Source: Haplomitrium mnioides
Lineage: Eukaryota; Marchantiophyta; Haplomitriopsida; Calobryales
NCBI GenBank assembly: GCA_049999725.1
Contig: JBNGIS010009070.1
Coordinates: forward strand, 38,533 to 67,148
Direction: 5' to 3'
DNA length: 28,616 nt
Part shown: one piece after another, positions 1-10,290 of the stretch
Layout of the letters: every line of letters begins with the position of its first letter
How positions within the stretch are numbered: the first letter of the stretch is position 1
Made by a program: the position numbers and the translations under genes
Notes under the pieces: generated by a model
The model's database searches: none
The model's input: only the letters and a program-made list of their open reading frames with translations
What the model was told of the DNA's origin: nothing

Positions 1-130
1 GTTCCCCTCTTAATCCTTTGTGCGCAAGTTGTTCAGTCGTTAATCCTATACACACATTTGATTCATTGCTTGACCCTATTCGCGCATGGAGTTGAGCCCT
101 TGACCCTATGCGCGCATGGAGTTCACCTTC
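1..130. repeat. Dyad-core tandem array in intron 1 of the left transposase-like copy
   Basis: Degenerate repeats of about 30-35 bp carry cores such as TATGCGCGCATGG and TATTCGCGCATGG. The reverse complement aligns with the 30-bp array at 11320-11480, which places it in intron 1 of the minus-strand transposase-like gene that runs off the left edge. Confidence 0.7.
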
Positions 131-229
131 TCGATCTTTTTGGACGGAGCTATCTGATCCAACAAAAGTCATTTTTTTCTCCAATGTACTCGCCATCACA
201 CTTGATGCTTTTGGTACTCCATCACTTAC

Positions 230-343
230 CTCCAAATACTTGCCATTTGAACAAATGTCAACCTGCTTGTCAAAAGTAACACTTTTTTGTGAAGATGAAT
301 CTTGAAACTCTAACCTCGTCTTGCCTTTAAGAACTCCAACCTT
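230..343 (-). pseudogene. Exon 1 of left-copy DUF7869-like transposase gene (partial)
   Basis: This 114-bp stretch on the minus strand matches exon 1 of the right copy (11110-11223), including the shared stretch RLEFQDSSSQKSVTFDKQV. It ends at a conserved splice donor, GTAAGT, reading leftward from 229. The start codon is lost: the position equivalent to ATG in the right copy reads AAG (complement of 341-343). The rest of the gene lies outside the window to the left. Recognition rests on the inverted-repeat partner, not on this fragment alone. Confidence 0.65.
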
Positions 344-430
344 TGAAAATGCTGTCTAAAAATCAAGTACTTCAAGGAATTATTTTAACAAATATTATGA
401 ACCTCTTACAACACACCTAAAAGATGTGTT

Positions 431-459
431 TTTGTCGTTTTGTTTTGCAAAACGACAAA
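431..459. repeat. Perfect 12-bp stem inverted repeat (possible cruciform)
   Basis: TTTGTCGTTTTG at 431-442 pairs with CAAAACGACAAA at 448-459 around the 5-base loop TTTTG. The equivalent in the right arm (around 10990-11030) has lost the left half of the stem, so the feature is specific to this copy. Confidence 0.6.
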
Positions 460-581
460 ATTGGGAACTTTTTAAGAAGAAAATGCAAAAAAAGAAATTG
501 GAAAGATGGAAACAAGCAATGCTTTATAAACTAGCTTTTTTTATACCAGGTGAACCTACGTGTCAAGAGCTCTACGAATCA

Positions 582-597
582 TTTTTTGGCGGGAAAA
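582..597 (+). promoter_or_regulatory. E2F-like site TTTTTTGGCGGGAAAA
   Basis: The core TTTGGCGGGAAA matches the classic E2F/DP binding consensus, which drives S-phase genes in plants. It lies about 205 bp upstream of the methyltransferase ATG and 240 bp upstream of the transposase-like exon. The equivalent in the right copy (about 10855-10872, minus strand) reads TTTTTAGTGGGAAAA, with the CpG destroyed. Function is inferred from motif match only. Confidence 0.4.
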
Positions 598-1171
598 GGC
601 ATTTTTTGAAATTTAGCTAAGGAGCACTAGTGGAAAGTTTCTTTCCATTGTCGTGAGTTCAGTTTTTGGTTTTCCTTTTCTAGGTATCACTGTTTTTGCA
701 TTTACTTGTTTTTTTTATGCCATTTCCTACCTTTAGAGATTTCTGAACTTTTGTTCATTACATTTTTTACCTCAAATTCGACCTTTCTCTAACATTTTGA
801 GAATGGCATCTCAAGGAAATGTTTGCTGCCCTTCTCACTCAAAGCCATACAGGTATTCAAATGCATGTCAAGACTCCAGAGCCTAAAAAACTTAAGTGGA
901 ATTGGCTAGTAAATTACTATTCTTTGAAAGATCACAATCAACATCTTTACCTTTTTGCCGTTGAAACTGAAAAATTCAATTTGGGTCTACTGGTCCAAAT
1001 TACCATGATCCGAGATAGCAAGAAAGCCAACATCGGGCTACTTGTGAAGTCCCAAGATGCAATTACCCAAGATGCAATTATAGTGCAAATCGCAAACGAT
1101 TTGGTTTTTCCGAAATGAAGGAGAAGCACATTTTTGTGAGTTATCTTCAGGCTGCAAAGAAAAATGGCAAG

Positions 1172-1613
1172 GTAAATTGTGAAATCCTTTTTCTTTTGTT
1201 TGTTTCTCTACGAAGTCTCAACTCTTATAAAGTCCATGCAAGAATGGAGTCTCGGGGTCTAAGTGTGTAGGGACTTCCAAGTCTCTGCAAGTTAGGACTC
1301 CCAAGTCCCTGCGCGCTATGACTCCAAAGTCCATGCGCGCATGGACTCTCAAGTCCTTATGTGCCTAAACCCCAAGACTCCATGCTTGCATAGACTCCCA
1401 TTGTCCATGCGCCCATGGACTTCGAAGTCTATGTGTGCATGGACTTTGGTGTCCTTGCGTGCAAGGACTCCCATCGTCAAAGGGTGCCTAGTCCATGCGC
1501 GCATGGACTCCCTTGTGCGTGCACAAGCATAATGGTATTAGAGTCCTTGGGTGCAGTGAATGTTGAGTATTATACTTGTACTTATGTTTAATTTTTTTTT
1601 GTTTTGTTTTCAG
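1172..1613 (+). repeat. Methyltransferase intron 1 with 24-bp dyad-core array (about 1250-1530)
   Basis: The intron starts GTAAAT and ends TTTTCAG. Most of it is an array of about 24-bp units built on the 18-bp palindrome GTCCATGCGCGCATGGAC plus a short spacer of the form TNNNAA. Variants such as GCGTGC, GTGTGC and GCGCCC are common. The same intron of the right copy (9970-10290) carries a shorter, more decayed array. The open frame across 1341-1532 is only a reading of the repeats. Confidence 0.75.
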
Positions 1614-1686
1614 TTCATTCAGTTTCTAGTGGATTTTGTGGATAGTTAACAAAGACGTGAACCGCGTTGAGTGTGGCTTTATTAAA

Positions 1687-1786
1687 NNNNNNNNNNNNNN
1701 NNNNNNNNNNNNNNNNNNNNNNNNNNNNNNNNNNNNNNNNNNNNNNNNNNNNNNNNNNNNNNNNNNNNNNNNNNNNNNNNNNNNNN
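1687..1786. other. Assembly gap, exactly 100 N
   Basis: A fixed 100-N run marks a scaffold join of unknown length. The left flank ends TTTATTAAA and the right flank begins TTTTATTAAA. Collapsing this shared end gives a continuous frame through methyltransferase exon 2 that matches the right copy without missing residues, so the true gap is probably zero or negative. Confidence 0.9.
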
Positions 1787-3188
1787 TTTTATTAAATTGG
1801 CCATCCATATCAAGATTCTGAAGCCCAAGCAGGTCGTCAATATTCAACAACTGGTGTCGCATCTAAGCGCGGCAACATTCTCAATTCACGCGTCAGGCCA
1901 TTCTTCCCAAAAGCAAAGAAAGGAGGTTGAGCCAATTGAGGCTCCAAAAAAGAAGAAACTGATTGCCAAGAAGAAAAAGCCTACTCCTGAATCGGTCATT
2001 GAGGAGCCAGCCCCCTTGGAATCTACAACAAAGTCTACTTTCTTTGCCCCTTCATCTTCATCACCAAGCAACTCAGGGCAAGAATCGGAGCCAAAGCTAG
2101 TTCAAGCTCCAACATCAAGGGCTAAAAGACAATCCCACAAGGGGTTGCGAACTTTTCAAGAAAGCGAGCAGGTGGACCTTAAGACAATGTTTGAGAAGGA
2201 CAAGAACAAAATAAGCGAGTTTGCAATCCACAATGCAGAGGCCATGAAGAAACAATCACAATAAAGCTAGAGAATTTGAATCTGCCTAAACTTGGAGTAG
2301 ACAACTAGGGTCTATTCTAGATTAGAAGATTGAATGAAGATTTTGTTGAGCTTTTGGCATAGAGAATGCTCACTTACAAGTGTGCGCATAGTTTTTTCAT
2401 TGTGGTTGTTGACCTAAAGTGTGGGTTATAGGATAAGTCAGAGTTCGATATCAGGAACCTTGACAAGTATTGATATGAGATTGTGGGAGGCAATCACAGT
2501 GCTGCAGCAAGGCAGCTATTAATCACAAAATATGGAGCAAAAAATTGAGCATTATCGCTCTGCAATTGCTATGTCTACGTGGGCTTTACACCAACAAAGG
2601 CCTGCATTTTTGCTACTGATGACTTACGACCAAAGGTACAGGTTGGAAATGACCTCTATTTAGAAGGTCGATTATTGGCATCAAAGATTTGTGGACAGTG
2701 GGATGGTTTCATACCAAAATTTGAAAAGACAGTTGGTGCTGGAAACCTTGGAGATAAAGCCCAAGTCAACACGTGAGATGACCGTGACTTCTCAAGAAAA
2801 TTGGTTCTAGCTAGCATTCAGGAGTGGAGAGCTCTATGATCTACAATAGAGCATTTTTTTGATGTGGGACAAGAACACAATCAAAGGCCAGAAGCCAAAG
2901 GCCAAAGGATCGCTGAGAATGGAGGACATGAAGTGGACACCTTGGAGGTCCCTTGAGGGTCTTCCTGACGAGGTGAAGATTTTAGTTTTGAAGCAGGTAG
3001 AAGCCTGAGAGCTTTCAATGGACAAAATATCTCGAGAGGCAGAGAGACATAAAGTTTTAGCGGTTATGGTTAAAATTTTTTGTTCAGAGGTTTATTGTAG
3101 CACTTATGAGGAGGCAAGAGAGGAGTACCCTCTCCACACTGAGGAGTCTAAGATGGTTGTGTTCTATTCAAGCTTCGAGAAGCGTTTG

Positions 3189-3746
3189 GTAAGTTCTTCT
3201 TTTCACATTACTTTCTTTTTTTTGGAGTTGCATTGAATTTATTGTAAGTTGTTCTTTGTTTTCATAAAAAAAGGTTTAGGGTCAATTTGTGCCTGGACTT
3301 CAAAGTCCATATGCGCATGGACTACGAAGTCCTTTTGTGCTTGGACTGCAATGTCCATACGCGCATAGACTTTGATCTCCATGCGCGTTTGGACTTAAAA
3401 GTCCATGCAGGCACGGACTTCGTAGTCCAAACATGCAAGGGCATTTAAGTCCATGCGCGCATGGACTTTGCAGTCCAAGCGCCTAGGTAATGCGAAGTCC
3501 CTCCGCACATGGACTTTGATATCCATGCGCACATTGACCCTTAACCTTTTTTATGAACACAAAGTCCCTCCGCACAAGTAATACTAAGTCTATGCACGCA
3601 TAGACTTTGTAGTCCAAGCACCAGGGATAGCAAAGTTCATGTGCACATGGACATCAAAGTCCATGCACGCATGGAATTTAGTGTTCCTCTCTAGCATATA
3701 ATTTTTTTGTCTCTTTATAATATTTTCTGTTTTTTCTTTGTGCAAG
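3189..3746 (+). repeat. Methyltransferase intron 2 with 24-bp dyad-core array (about 3280-3690)
   Basis: The donor is GTAAGT and the acceptor GTGCAAG|GGGA; both are recognisable in the right copy (8168-8516). The interior holds roughly fifteen degenerate 24-bp units with the core CCATGCGCGCATGG. Spacers read TTTGAA, TACGAA, TTCGTA and similar. The array is longer than its partner at about 8270-8425. Confidence 0.75.
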
Positions 3747-4994
3747 GGGACAAATTTTCCAAACGCCAGCTGGCTAAAAAATTAACAGCAGCTACAAAAG
3801 GTCAAAAAAAAAATCAAGGGTCGAAGAAGCTTCAAAATCTTAGGACCAGGCTCCCACCCTAGTTTCCTATCCTCCAACTTGTATTCTTCACTTCCAAAAG
3901 GCTAGAGAGTGGAAAGCAAAACAACAAAGTGGTGCTGCATCTCTTACAACTGAAGAAGTTGTGAGAGGATTTAATGTCTTATGTCGATGGTCTCAATGTG
4001 CATTTACCAAGTCCATAGGGAGGCCAACGCTCGACAGTTGAAGGGCTTGGTGAAACCTAGGTGTTTTACTTTGGCTATTGCACATATTCCTTATGGTTGC
4101 AACCTTAAGAAATGTAAGCATGATGATTCTGAACCATTTTCAAAAGATGACATTTTTGACATGGTTTCATCTTTTGCGGCAATAACAACATCGGATTTTT
4201 GGTCTTTTGCTATTATACACTCGCCACAACAATTTGGCATCATCAAGGATGCCCTTTTGGAAGTTTGTTGTGCAATCAACCACGACATCTGGTATGTTTT
4301 TTTTGATTTTTTGTTTTTAATGTTTGATTTGTTTGTTTTTCTTTTTTCATGGACAAAAGCAACATTCATCATTCTGATGGTCCTACAATCGCATATACCC
4401 ATGAATATTGGATTGTGGGCTATTGGACGAAAGAAGAAGAGGAGCATGAGGTTTTTTAATTTGCAGCCTGCTATTGCGATTGGACTTCCTTAACAAATCA
4501 TGCGTAGTGTTTTTAGTTGTCTTGTGGTTTTTGCCAAACTTAAACATCCAGGAGATAATGCTCTAGTTAATGTTTATCAGAAGCCGCATACTCTTTATAA
4601 TTTTTTCATCAACCATTTGTCTACAGAGCATGATTGGATCCTAGATCTTTGCTTTGGATCTACCACCGGCCCTGTTTATGCTTTAAAACTGATGAGAAAC
4701 TGCATTACAGTGGAATATAATAGACGTCAGTCTATCTACATTCCTCATAGGGTTTTGACGATGGCTTCCTTGCCATCCGATGTAACTGAGCCATAGATAG
4801 TTTATGCATACCACAAGGAACCTGTTCCTTCTGGTACTGCAAGTGCTACTGGTGATTTTGTCGCAATATCTAAAACAAGAAAGTCTCACCAGGACTCTCT
4901 AGCGGCTGCAGATGCCTAGCGTTTGGATTTAGATAAGACAATTCCTCTCGAGGAGGATAGAGTTTGAGCATCTATTTGAACAAATTGTGTTATT

Positions 4995-5000
4995 AATAAA
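4995..5000 (+). terminator. Poly(A) signal AATAAA, left methyltransferase copy
   Basis: AATAAA lies 28 bp after the stop at 4965-4967, in the context TAATAAAGTATT. The same context is conserved in the right copy at 6856-6861. Confidence 0.5.
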
Positions 5001-5104
5001 GTATTTTTCTTACAAAGCTTTATTTGCCAAAGTTTCAACTTGTTGCACTCTCAATCCATTTCAAGTCATTTCATCACGATTCAATTTGGTGCGTCTAAGA
5101 GTGG

Positions 5105-5605
5105 TTTGAGTAAATTGTTAGTCTAAGAATGGTTTGGAGTCAATTGCTAATCTAAGAATGGTTTGGAGTCTGTGTGCACATAGGCTTGGAGTCCAAGCAC
5201 ACATGAACTCTTGCAATCTTTGGCCACACAGGCTTTACGTTCTTGTTTAGAGTCTATGTGCACATAAGCTTTTTCGTTCTCGTTCAGAGTCTATGCATGC
5301 ATAAGCTTTAAGGTTATTGTTCAAAGTTCATGCACGTATAAGCCAAAGGGTTCTCGTTCAAAGTCTATGCATGTATAGGCTTTAGGGTTCTTGTTTAGAG
5401 TTTTGACGTGCAAAGGTTTTAGGGTTCTAGTTCAAAATCTATGTATGCAAAACTTTATTGTTCTTGTTATGAGTCTAAGCTTTAGGCTTTAGGATTCTCG
5501 TTCAAAATCTATGCATGCCTAGGCTTTAGGGTTCTAGTTTGGAGTCTATGCTTGCATAGGATTTAATAGCTACGATGCTCAAAGTCTGGTTCAAAGTCCA
5601 TAACT
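5105..5605. repeat. Tandem array of about 50-56-bp units with ATGCATGCAT cores
   Basis: Units read approximately GGGTTCTCGTTCAAAGTC followed by TATGCATGCATAGGCTTTA. The core is the TpG/CpA-decayed form of ATGCGCGCAT found in the intronic arrays. The array lies downstream of the left methyltransferase poly(A) signal. No coding potential is visible. Confidence 0.7.
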
Positions 5606-6474
5606 GACTAGAGACATCCACGTTTGCTTGTAAATTTTTTTCATAAAAAGATATATGTTTTATTTAACTTTTGATGAATTTAGTGTATTCACAATAGTGT
5701 GAGGTTGTAATAAAATATTTCAATAACCGAAATGCTTGTTTTCTAGGGTTTTTATTATAAAGAAATTTTTAAAATATAATCTCAATATAAAATACGCAAT
5801 TTGTATTTCTAAAAAACGATTTTCTTTACGAAAAAAAATCACAAACATAAAATTGATGTTTTTCAGTACCAAATCACAAAAATAATATTTTTGACTACCA
5901 AGTGAAACAAGAGCTTAGTAGCGGTTCTTGGTTCAAAGTAGCAGTTGTTGATCTCGCAGATGCTCTTCATTTCCAATTCTTGACTACATTCGATGGTGAT
6001 GCCATCAAATTAGTATTTTCGTAAAGCAGTTGCAGTACCAACAACTACTACTTTGAATCAGCAACCACTACTATGTTCTTATTTCAATTGGCATTTGCAA
6101 AAACAAATTTCAAAATTTTAGCATGCAAAATCATGAATTTTGACGTTAGTAATATTCATTTACAAAACAAATTTAATTTTATATATCAAAATAGCTTACT
6201 TTGAATGCACAACACATTAAAAGAAAATCTTCTTGTGAGTGTTCTTAAGAAATTACTTTCATAATTTCATCTTTCAAAAGCATGAGCATCGCCAAACAAA
6301 ATATATGTAAATAAAACATGACATTTGTTGTTAAAAATTTTGAAAACTAGCAATGATTGCAAAAGTTTGTAAAACTTATAAAAATATTCAAATTTTATCA
6401 AATTTTTTTTAATGTAGAACCCTAAAGTGTTGGCGCAAGAGGATTGTTAAAGAAATGTCATGAAAAGATTGTTG
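5606..6474. repeat. Non-coding centre of the inverted repeat
   Basis: AT-rich, without a credible gene. The stretch at about 5890-5966 (containing TAGCGGTTCTTGGTTCAAAG) is a diverged reverse complement of about 6020-6095 (containing CTTTGAATCAGCAACCACTA). The symmetry axis falls in GATGGTGATGCCATC at 5994-6008. This is where the methyltransferase-side ends of the two units meet. Confidence 0.65.
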
Positions 6475-6625
6475 AAGCCTATTCGTGCATGGACAACTGA
6501 GGCCCAAATATAGGCACGTATTGTAGGAAAGATCCCTGTGTGCAGGAAGAACTATAGCTAACTTGAGGTTGAAAAACTAAAGCCCATGCAAGCATGGACA
6601 ACTAAAGCAAGCACAAATTGCTGAA
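6475..6625. repeat. Decayed dyad-core repeats, right arm partner of the 5105-5605 array
   Basis: A few degenerate units with cores such as CCATGCAAGCATGGAC lie in the position symmetrical to the longer left-arm array. From here to 6855 the sequence is the 3' flank of the right methyltransferase copy. Confidence 0.5.
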
Positions 6626-6855
6626 TAATTGGAAGTAGCGAATGCATAAGGTCGTCTAGAAGAAACAAAAAAATTTAAAAAGAAAGGGAACTTCCATGCT
6701 AACATAAACTTTATTGCTAATTTAAATAAAAATCAACACGTTTTGTTTAAAAACCATTTTGCGCAGCAAATTGAATCGTGATGAACATACTTAAATTGGA
6801 TTGGGAGTGCAGCAAGATTGAAACTTTAGCAAATTAAATTTTGTAAAGACAATAC

Positions 6856-6861
6856 TTTATT
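6856..6861 (-). terminator. Poly(A) signal AATAAA, right methyltransferase copy
   Basis: On the minus strand this reads AATAAAGTATT, 19 bp beyond the stop at 6881-6883. It matches the left-copy signal at 4995-5000. Confidence 0.45.
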
Positions 6862-8167
6862 ATGTATAGAAATTACATCACTATGATAAACCAACTCTAT
6901 CCTCTTCAGGAGGAATTGTCTTATCTAAATCAATTGGCTGAAAAACTTCAACATTTGCAGTCGCAAGAAAGTCACTTCAAGGCTTTCTAGTCCCAAAAAT
7001 GGCAACAGAGCCACCAGTAGCATCTGAAGTACCAAGAGGAACATGTTTCTTGTGGTAGACATACACTATTTGCGATTCCGTTATGTCAGATGGCAAAGAA
7101 GCCATCATCAAAACTCTCTTAGGAATGTAGATAGACTAGCGTCTATCATATTCCATAGTGATGCAATTTTGCATCAGCTTCAAAGCACAGACAAGGCCTA
7201 TGCAGGACCTAGAGCAAAGATCTAAGATCCAATCTTGCTCCGCTGATAAATGGTCAATAAAAAAATTGTAAAGAGCTTGAGGCTTTTGATAAACATTCAT
7301 AGGAGTATCATCTCTTGGATGTTTAAGTTTCGCTAATACCGCATGACAACTAAATACACCATCCATAATTTGCCGAGGACGACCACTCGCATCAGCAGGT
7401 TGCAAATTGAGCAGCCTTATTCTCATGTATCCCTCCTTTGTCTAGTAGCCCACAGTCAAATACTCATGGGCGTAAGCAATTTTCGGACCCTCAGAATGAT
7501 GAATATTGCTTTTGTCCTTGTAGAAAAAAAAAAAATCAAACACTTGAAACAAAGTGTAGGAAAACTAAACAAGGTAAACTAGAAAACCAAAAAAATCAAA
7601 AAAGAACTCACCATATGTCATGGTCAATGGCATAGCAAACCTCTTGAAGAGCACCCTCAACAATATCAAATTGTTGCAAAGAATTTATTATAAAAAAAGG
7701 CCAAAAATCCAAAGTGGTGACTACCACAAAAGAGGAAACCATATCAAAAATATCGTCTCTAGAAAAAGGTTCAAAATCATCGTGCTTGCATTCTTTAAGG
7801 TTGCAACTATAAGGAACATCTGCAATGGCCAAAGTGAAACATCTAGGTTTCACAAATCTTTTCAACTAACAAGCACTGGACTCCCCATGCACTTGGTAAT
7901 ATGCCACGTTGAGTCCATCAACAAAGGACAGTAAGTCGTCGTCTTCCTCCCTTTGAACTCCATGAGTTCGAAGAGCACCAACATCATTTTGCTGCCTTGA
8001 CTTCCACTCTATAGCTTTCTAAGAATGAAGCTGAAAAGCAGGAGGGTAGGAAACTAGTATAGGGGGCTAGTCTTGATCATCTATGGCTTCTTCGATCTCC
8101 AATCTTTTTCTCCCTTTTGCAACTGCCATCAATTTCTTGTCAAGTTGTCATTTAAACGTTTTATCCC

Positions 8168-8516
8168 CTTACACATGGCAAAAATAGAAAAACATTAGAG
8201 GAGAAAACAAAGAACGTTTTCGCTTAGGAGAGGAAGACAATTTGATCAAAGACCATGGTGGTTAAACTAAGATTGACTTTGAAGTCCTAGCGTGCATGGA
8301 CTTTGAAGTCCAGGCATGACTAGACTTTGAAGTCCATGCTCAGATGGACATTCTGTCTAGGCGCTCAGGGACTTGAAGTCCATACGCGCAGGGATTGCAC
8401 TATCCATGCGTGCAAGGACTTTGACTATAATTGAATTACATTTTAACATAATACAATCTCCAATAAATTCAATGCAACTCTAGATAAATAAATGTTAAGT
8501 GGAAAAACAAACTTAC
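8168..8516 (-). repeat. Intron 2 of right methyltransferase copy, with dyad-core array (about 8270-8425)
   Basis: Short 24-bp-type array with GACTTTGAAGTCC spacers and cores such as CATGCGTGCAAGG. Position and splice sites correspond to the left-copy intron 3189-3746, so the array predates the duplication. Confidence 0.7.
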
Positions 8517-9969
8517 CAAAAACCTCTCAAAACTTGAGTAAAACGCAACCATCTTTGACTTCTTAGTGTGGAGAAGGTACTCCTCTCTTGCTTCTTCCCA
8601 ATTGATGTAGTAAACTTTGGAGCAAAAAGATTTCACCATCATTGTCAAAACTTTATATCTCTCTGCCTTGTGAGACATTTCATCTATTAAAAGCTCTCTA
8701 GCTTCCACCCATTTCAAAACTGATATTTTTACTTCATCAAGAAGACCCTAAAGGGACCTCCAAGGTATCCACTTCATGTCCTCCATTCTCAATGATCCCT
8801 TGGCCTTCGGTTTCTGGCCCTTTATTGTATTCTTCTCCCACATAGAAAATATGCTCTGTTGTAAATCCCATAGCTCACCACTTTTGAACTCCAGCTGGAA
8901 CCAATTGTCTTGAGAAGTAACTGTCTTCTCAAGTGTGGACTTGGGCTTGATCTCCAAGGTCTCTGACACTAATTCCCTTTTAATTTTTGGGATGACACCA
9001 TCCCACTCTCCACAAACCTTTGATGCCAATATTCAACCTTATGAATCGAGGTCATCTCCAACTTGTATTTCCAGTCATAATTGTCATCAATTGCAAAAAT
9101 AAGGCCCACGTAAACATAGCAATTGTAGGGCAAAAGCGTTGGATTCTTTGCTCTGTATTTGGTGATCAAAAGCTGCTTTGTGACAACACTATGATTGCCT
9201 CTAGCAATCTTGTACCGATACTTATTAGGGTTTCTTATATCGAACTTTGACTTATCCTTCAGCCTGCACTTGTAATCAACAACAACAATAAAAAAAACTA
9301 TGTGCATATTTGTTTGTAAACATTCTCTATGCTAGAAGCTCAACAAAGTTCTCATTCAACCTTCTAGTCTAGAAAGGCCCCCAACTATCCATTCTTGGTT
9401 TTGGAAGATTTAAATTTTCCAACCTAATAGTAATCATTTCCTCTTGAACTCTATATCACTAGACTACAAACTCCTTGATCTTATTTTTATCTTCTTCAGA
9501 CATTGTTTAAGGGTCCACCTGCTCACACTCTTGGAATGTTTGCAGCCCCTTGTGTGACTGCCTTCTCGCTCTTGATGTTGGAGTCCGAACTGACTCTGGC
9601 TTGGATTCTTCCCCTCATGTATTTAGTGTTGAAGATGAAGAGACAATAGAAGAAGACTTTGTTGGAGATTGGGAGGGGGCAGGCTCCTCCTCATTAATTT
9701 GAGCTGGCACAGGCTTTTTTGTTGTGACAACCTATTTATTCTTTTTCGGAGCCTCTATTGGCTCCACCGTTTTCTCTTTTTTGCATTAGATGTTCTTGGC
9801 GTTGCTGCAATTGATACGATTGCTGAGCTAGAATGGCACAAGCTGCTGAATGTGGACACCTTGCTTGGGCTTTAACAGTTTGTTGTTGATAGCCATCTTA
9901 ATGAAATCTTGCTCAACACACTTTGTGTCAAGGTAGCCATCAGTAAAGTCCGCCAAGAATTGTGTCAAT

Positions 9970-10290
9970 AGGAAAACAAAACAAAAAAGTGATCAAACAT
10001 GTAAAACAAAAAGTATTCAGATGTTTATAGAGAGTAGAATTGTATTTAACTTTTTGTCTGAGAAAAACTTACTTAGAGCTTTAGGTGCGCATAGACCTCG
10101 GAGTTCATGTGCTCATAGACGTGGTCCAAGTGCATTTGGACTCCTCAATCCATGTGCATCTAGACTCCTCAGTCCATGGGCGCATAGACTCTTCAGGTCC
10201 ATACGCGCACTGAATCCTAGGTCCATGTAAGCATATGGTTCTCAGTAAGCCAAGAAAGAAAACCAAAGAGAAAGGGTTTTCAAATCTCAC
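9970..10290 (-). repeat. Intron 1 of right methyltransferase copy, with dyad-core array (about 10080-10240)
   Basis: About six degenerate units with cores such as CCATACGCGCACTGA and CCATGGGCGCATAG. The donor is GTGAGA. The acceptor position reads TTTTCCT instead of the left copy's TTTTCAG, so splicing here is probably broken. Confidence 0.65.

Larger units (their letters stand above)
344..802. promoter_or_regulatory. Divergent (bidirectional) promoter region, left copy
   Basis: This 459-bp region separates the minus-strand transposase-like exon 1 from the plus-strand methyltransferase start at 803. The right-copy equivalent (10651-11109) is also 459 bp by the same landmarks. It must hold the promoters of both genes if they are transcribed. 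An E2F-like site lies at 582-597 and a hairpin at 431-459. The open frame at 426-620 is not conserved in the right copy and is not called as a gene. Confidence 0.55.
803..4967 (+). pseudogene. ParB-like domain plus beta-class DNA methyltransferase, left copy (degenerate)
   Basis: Likely role: sequence-specific DNA methylation (N6-adenine or N4-cytosine) in the nucleus. Exons, set by comparison with the right copy, are 803-1171, 1614-3188, 3747-4291 and 4360-4967, with donors GTAAAT, GTAAGT and GTATGT. Order: an unrecognised N-terminal region; a basic linker with KKKKLIAKKKKP that could be a nuclear signal; a ParB/sulfiredoxin-like segment with GGNH at 2486-2497; a helical linker; motif IV as AHIPYGC at 4080-4100; then motif X (YQKPHTLYNFF) followed by motif I, DLCFGSTTG, at 4644-4670. 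IV before X and I is the beta-class order (N6_N4_Mtase). Several stops and frameshifts (for example near 2276, 2774, 4455, 4795) and an altered first motif IV residue (H for D) indicate a pseudogene. The start is the ATG shared by both copies (MASQ). The last reading frame ends LEEDRV-stop at 4965. Confidence 0.72.

Noticed and set aside
426-620. Small open frame in the divergent promoter
   Set aside because: The right copy does not keep the frame, and it overlaps the hairpin and E2F-like site.
1250-1530. CRISPR-like spaced repeats
   Set aside because: Units are degenerate, spacers are 6 bp and related to each other, and the context is eukaryotic introns.
4091-4447. 118-residue minus-strand frame
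   Set aside because: It is a shadow of methyltransferase exons 3-4 on the plus strand, which carry the recognised motifs and splice sites.
803-4967. MT-A70 (METTL3/4-type) methyltransferase
   Set aside because: The order here is motif IV (xxPY) before motifs X and I, which is beta-class; MT-A70 enzymes have a DPPW motif and a different layout.
5105-5605. TTTAGGG motifs, as in plant telomere repeats
   Set aside because: They occur once per ~50-bp unit (CTTTAGGGTTC) and never as tandem heptamers, so this is not a telomere or interstitial telomere tract.
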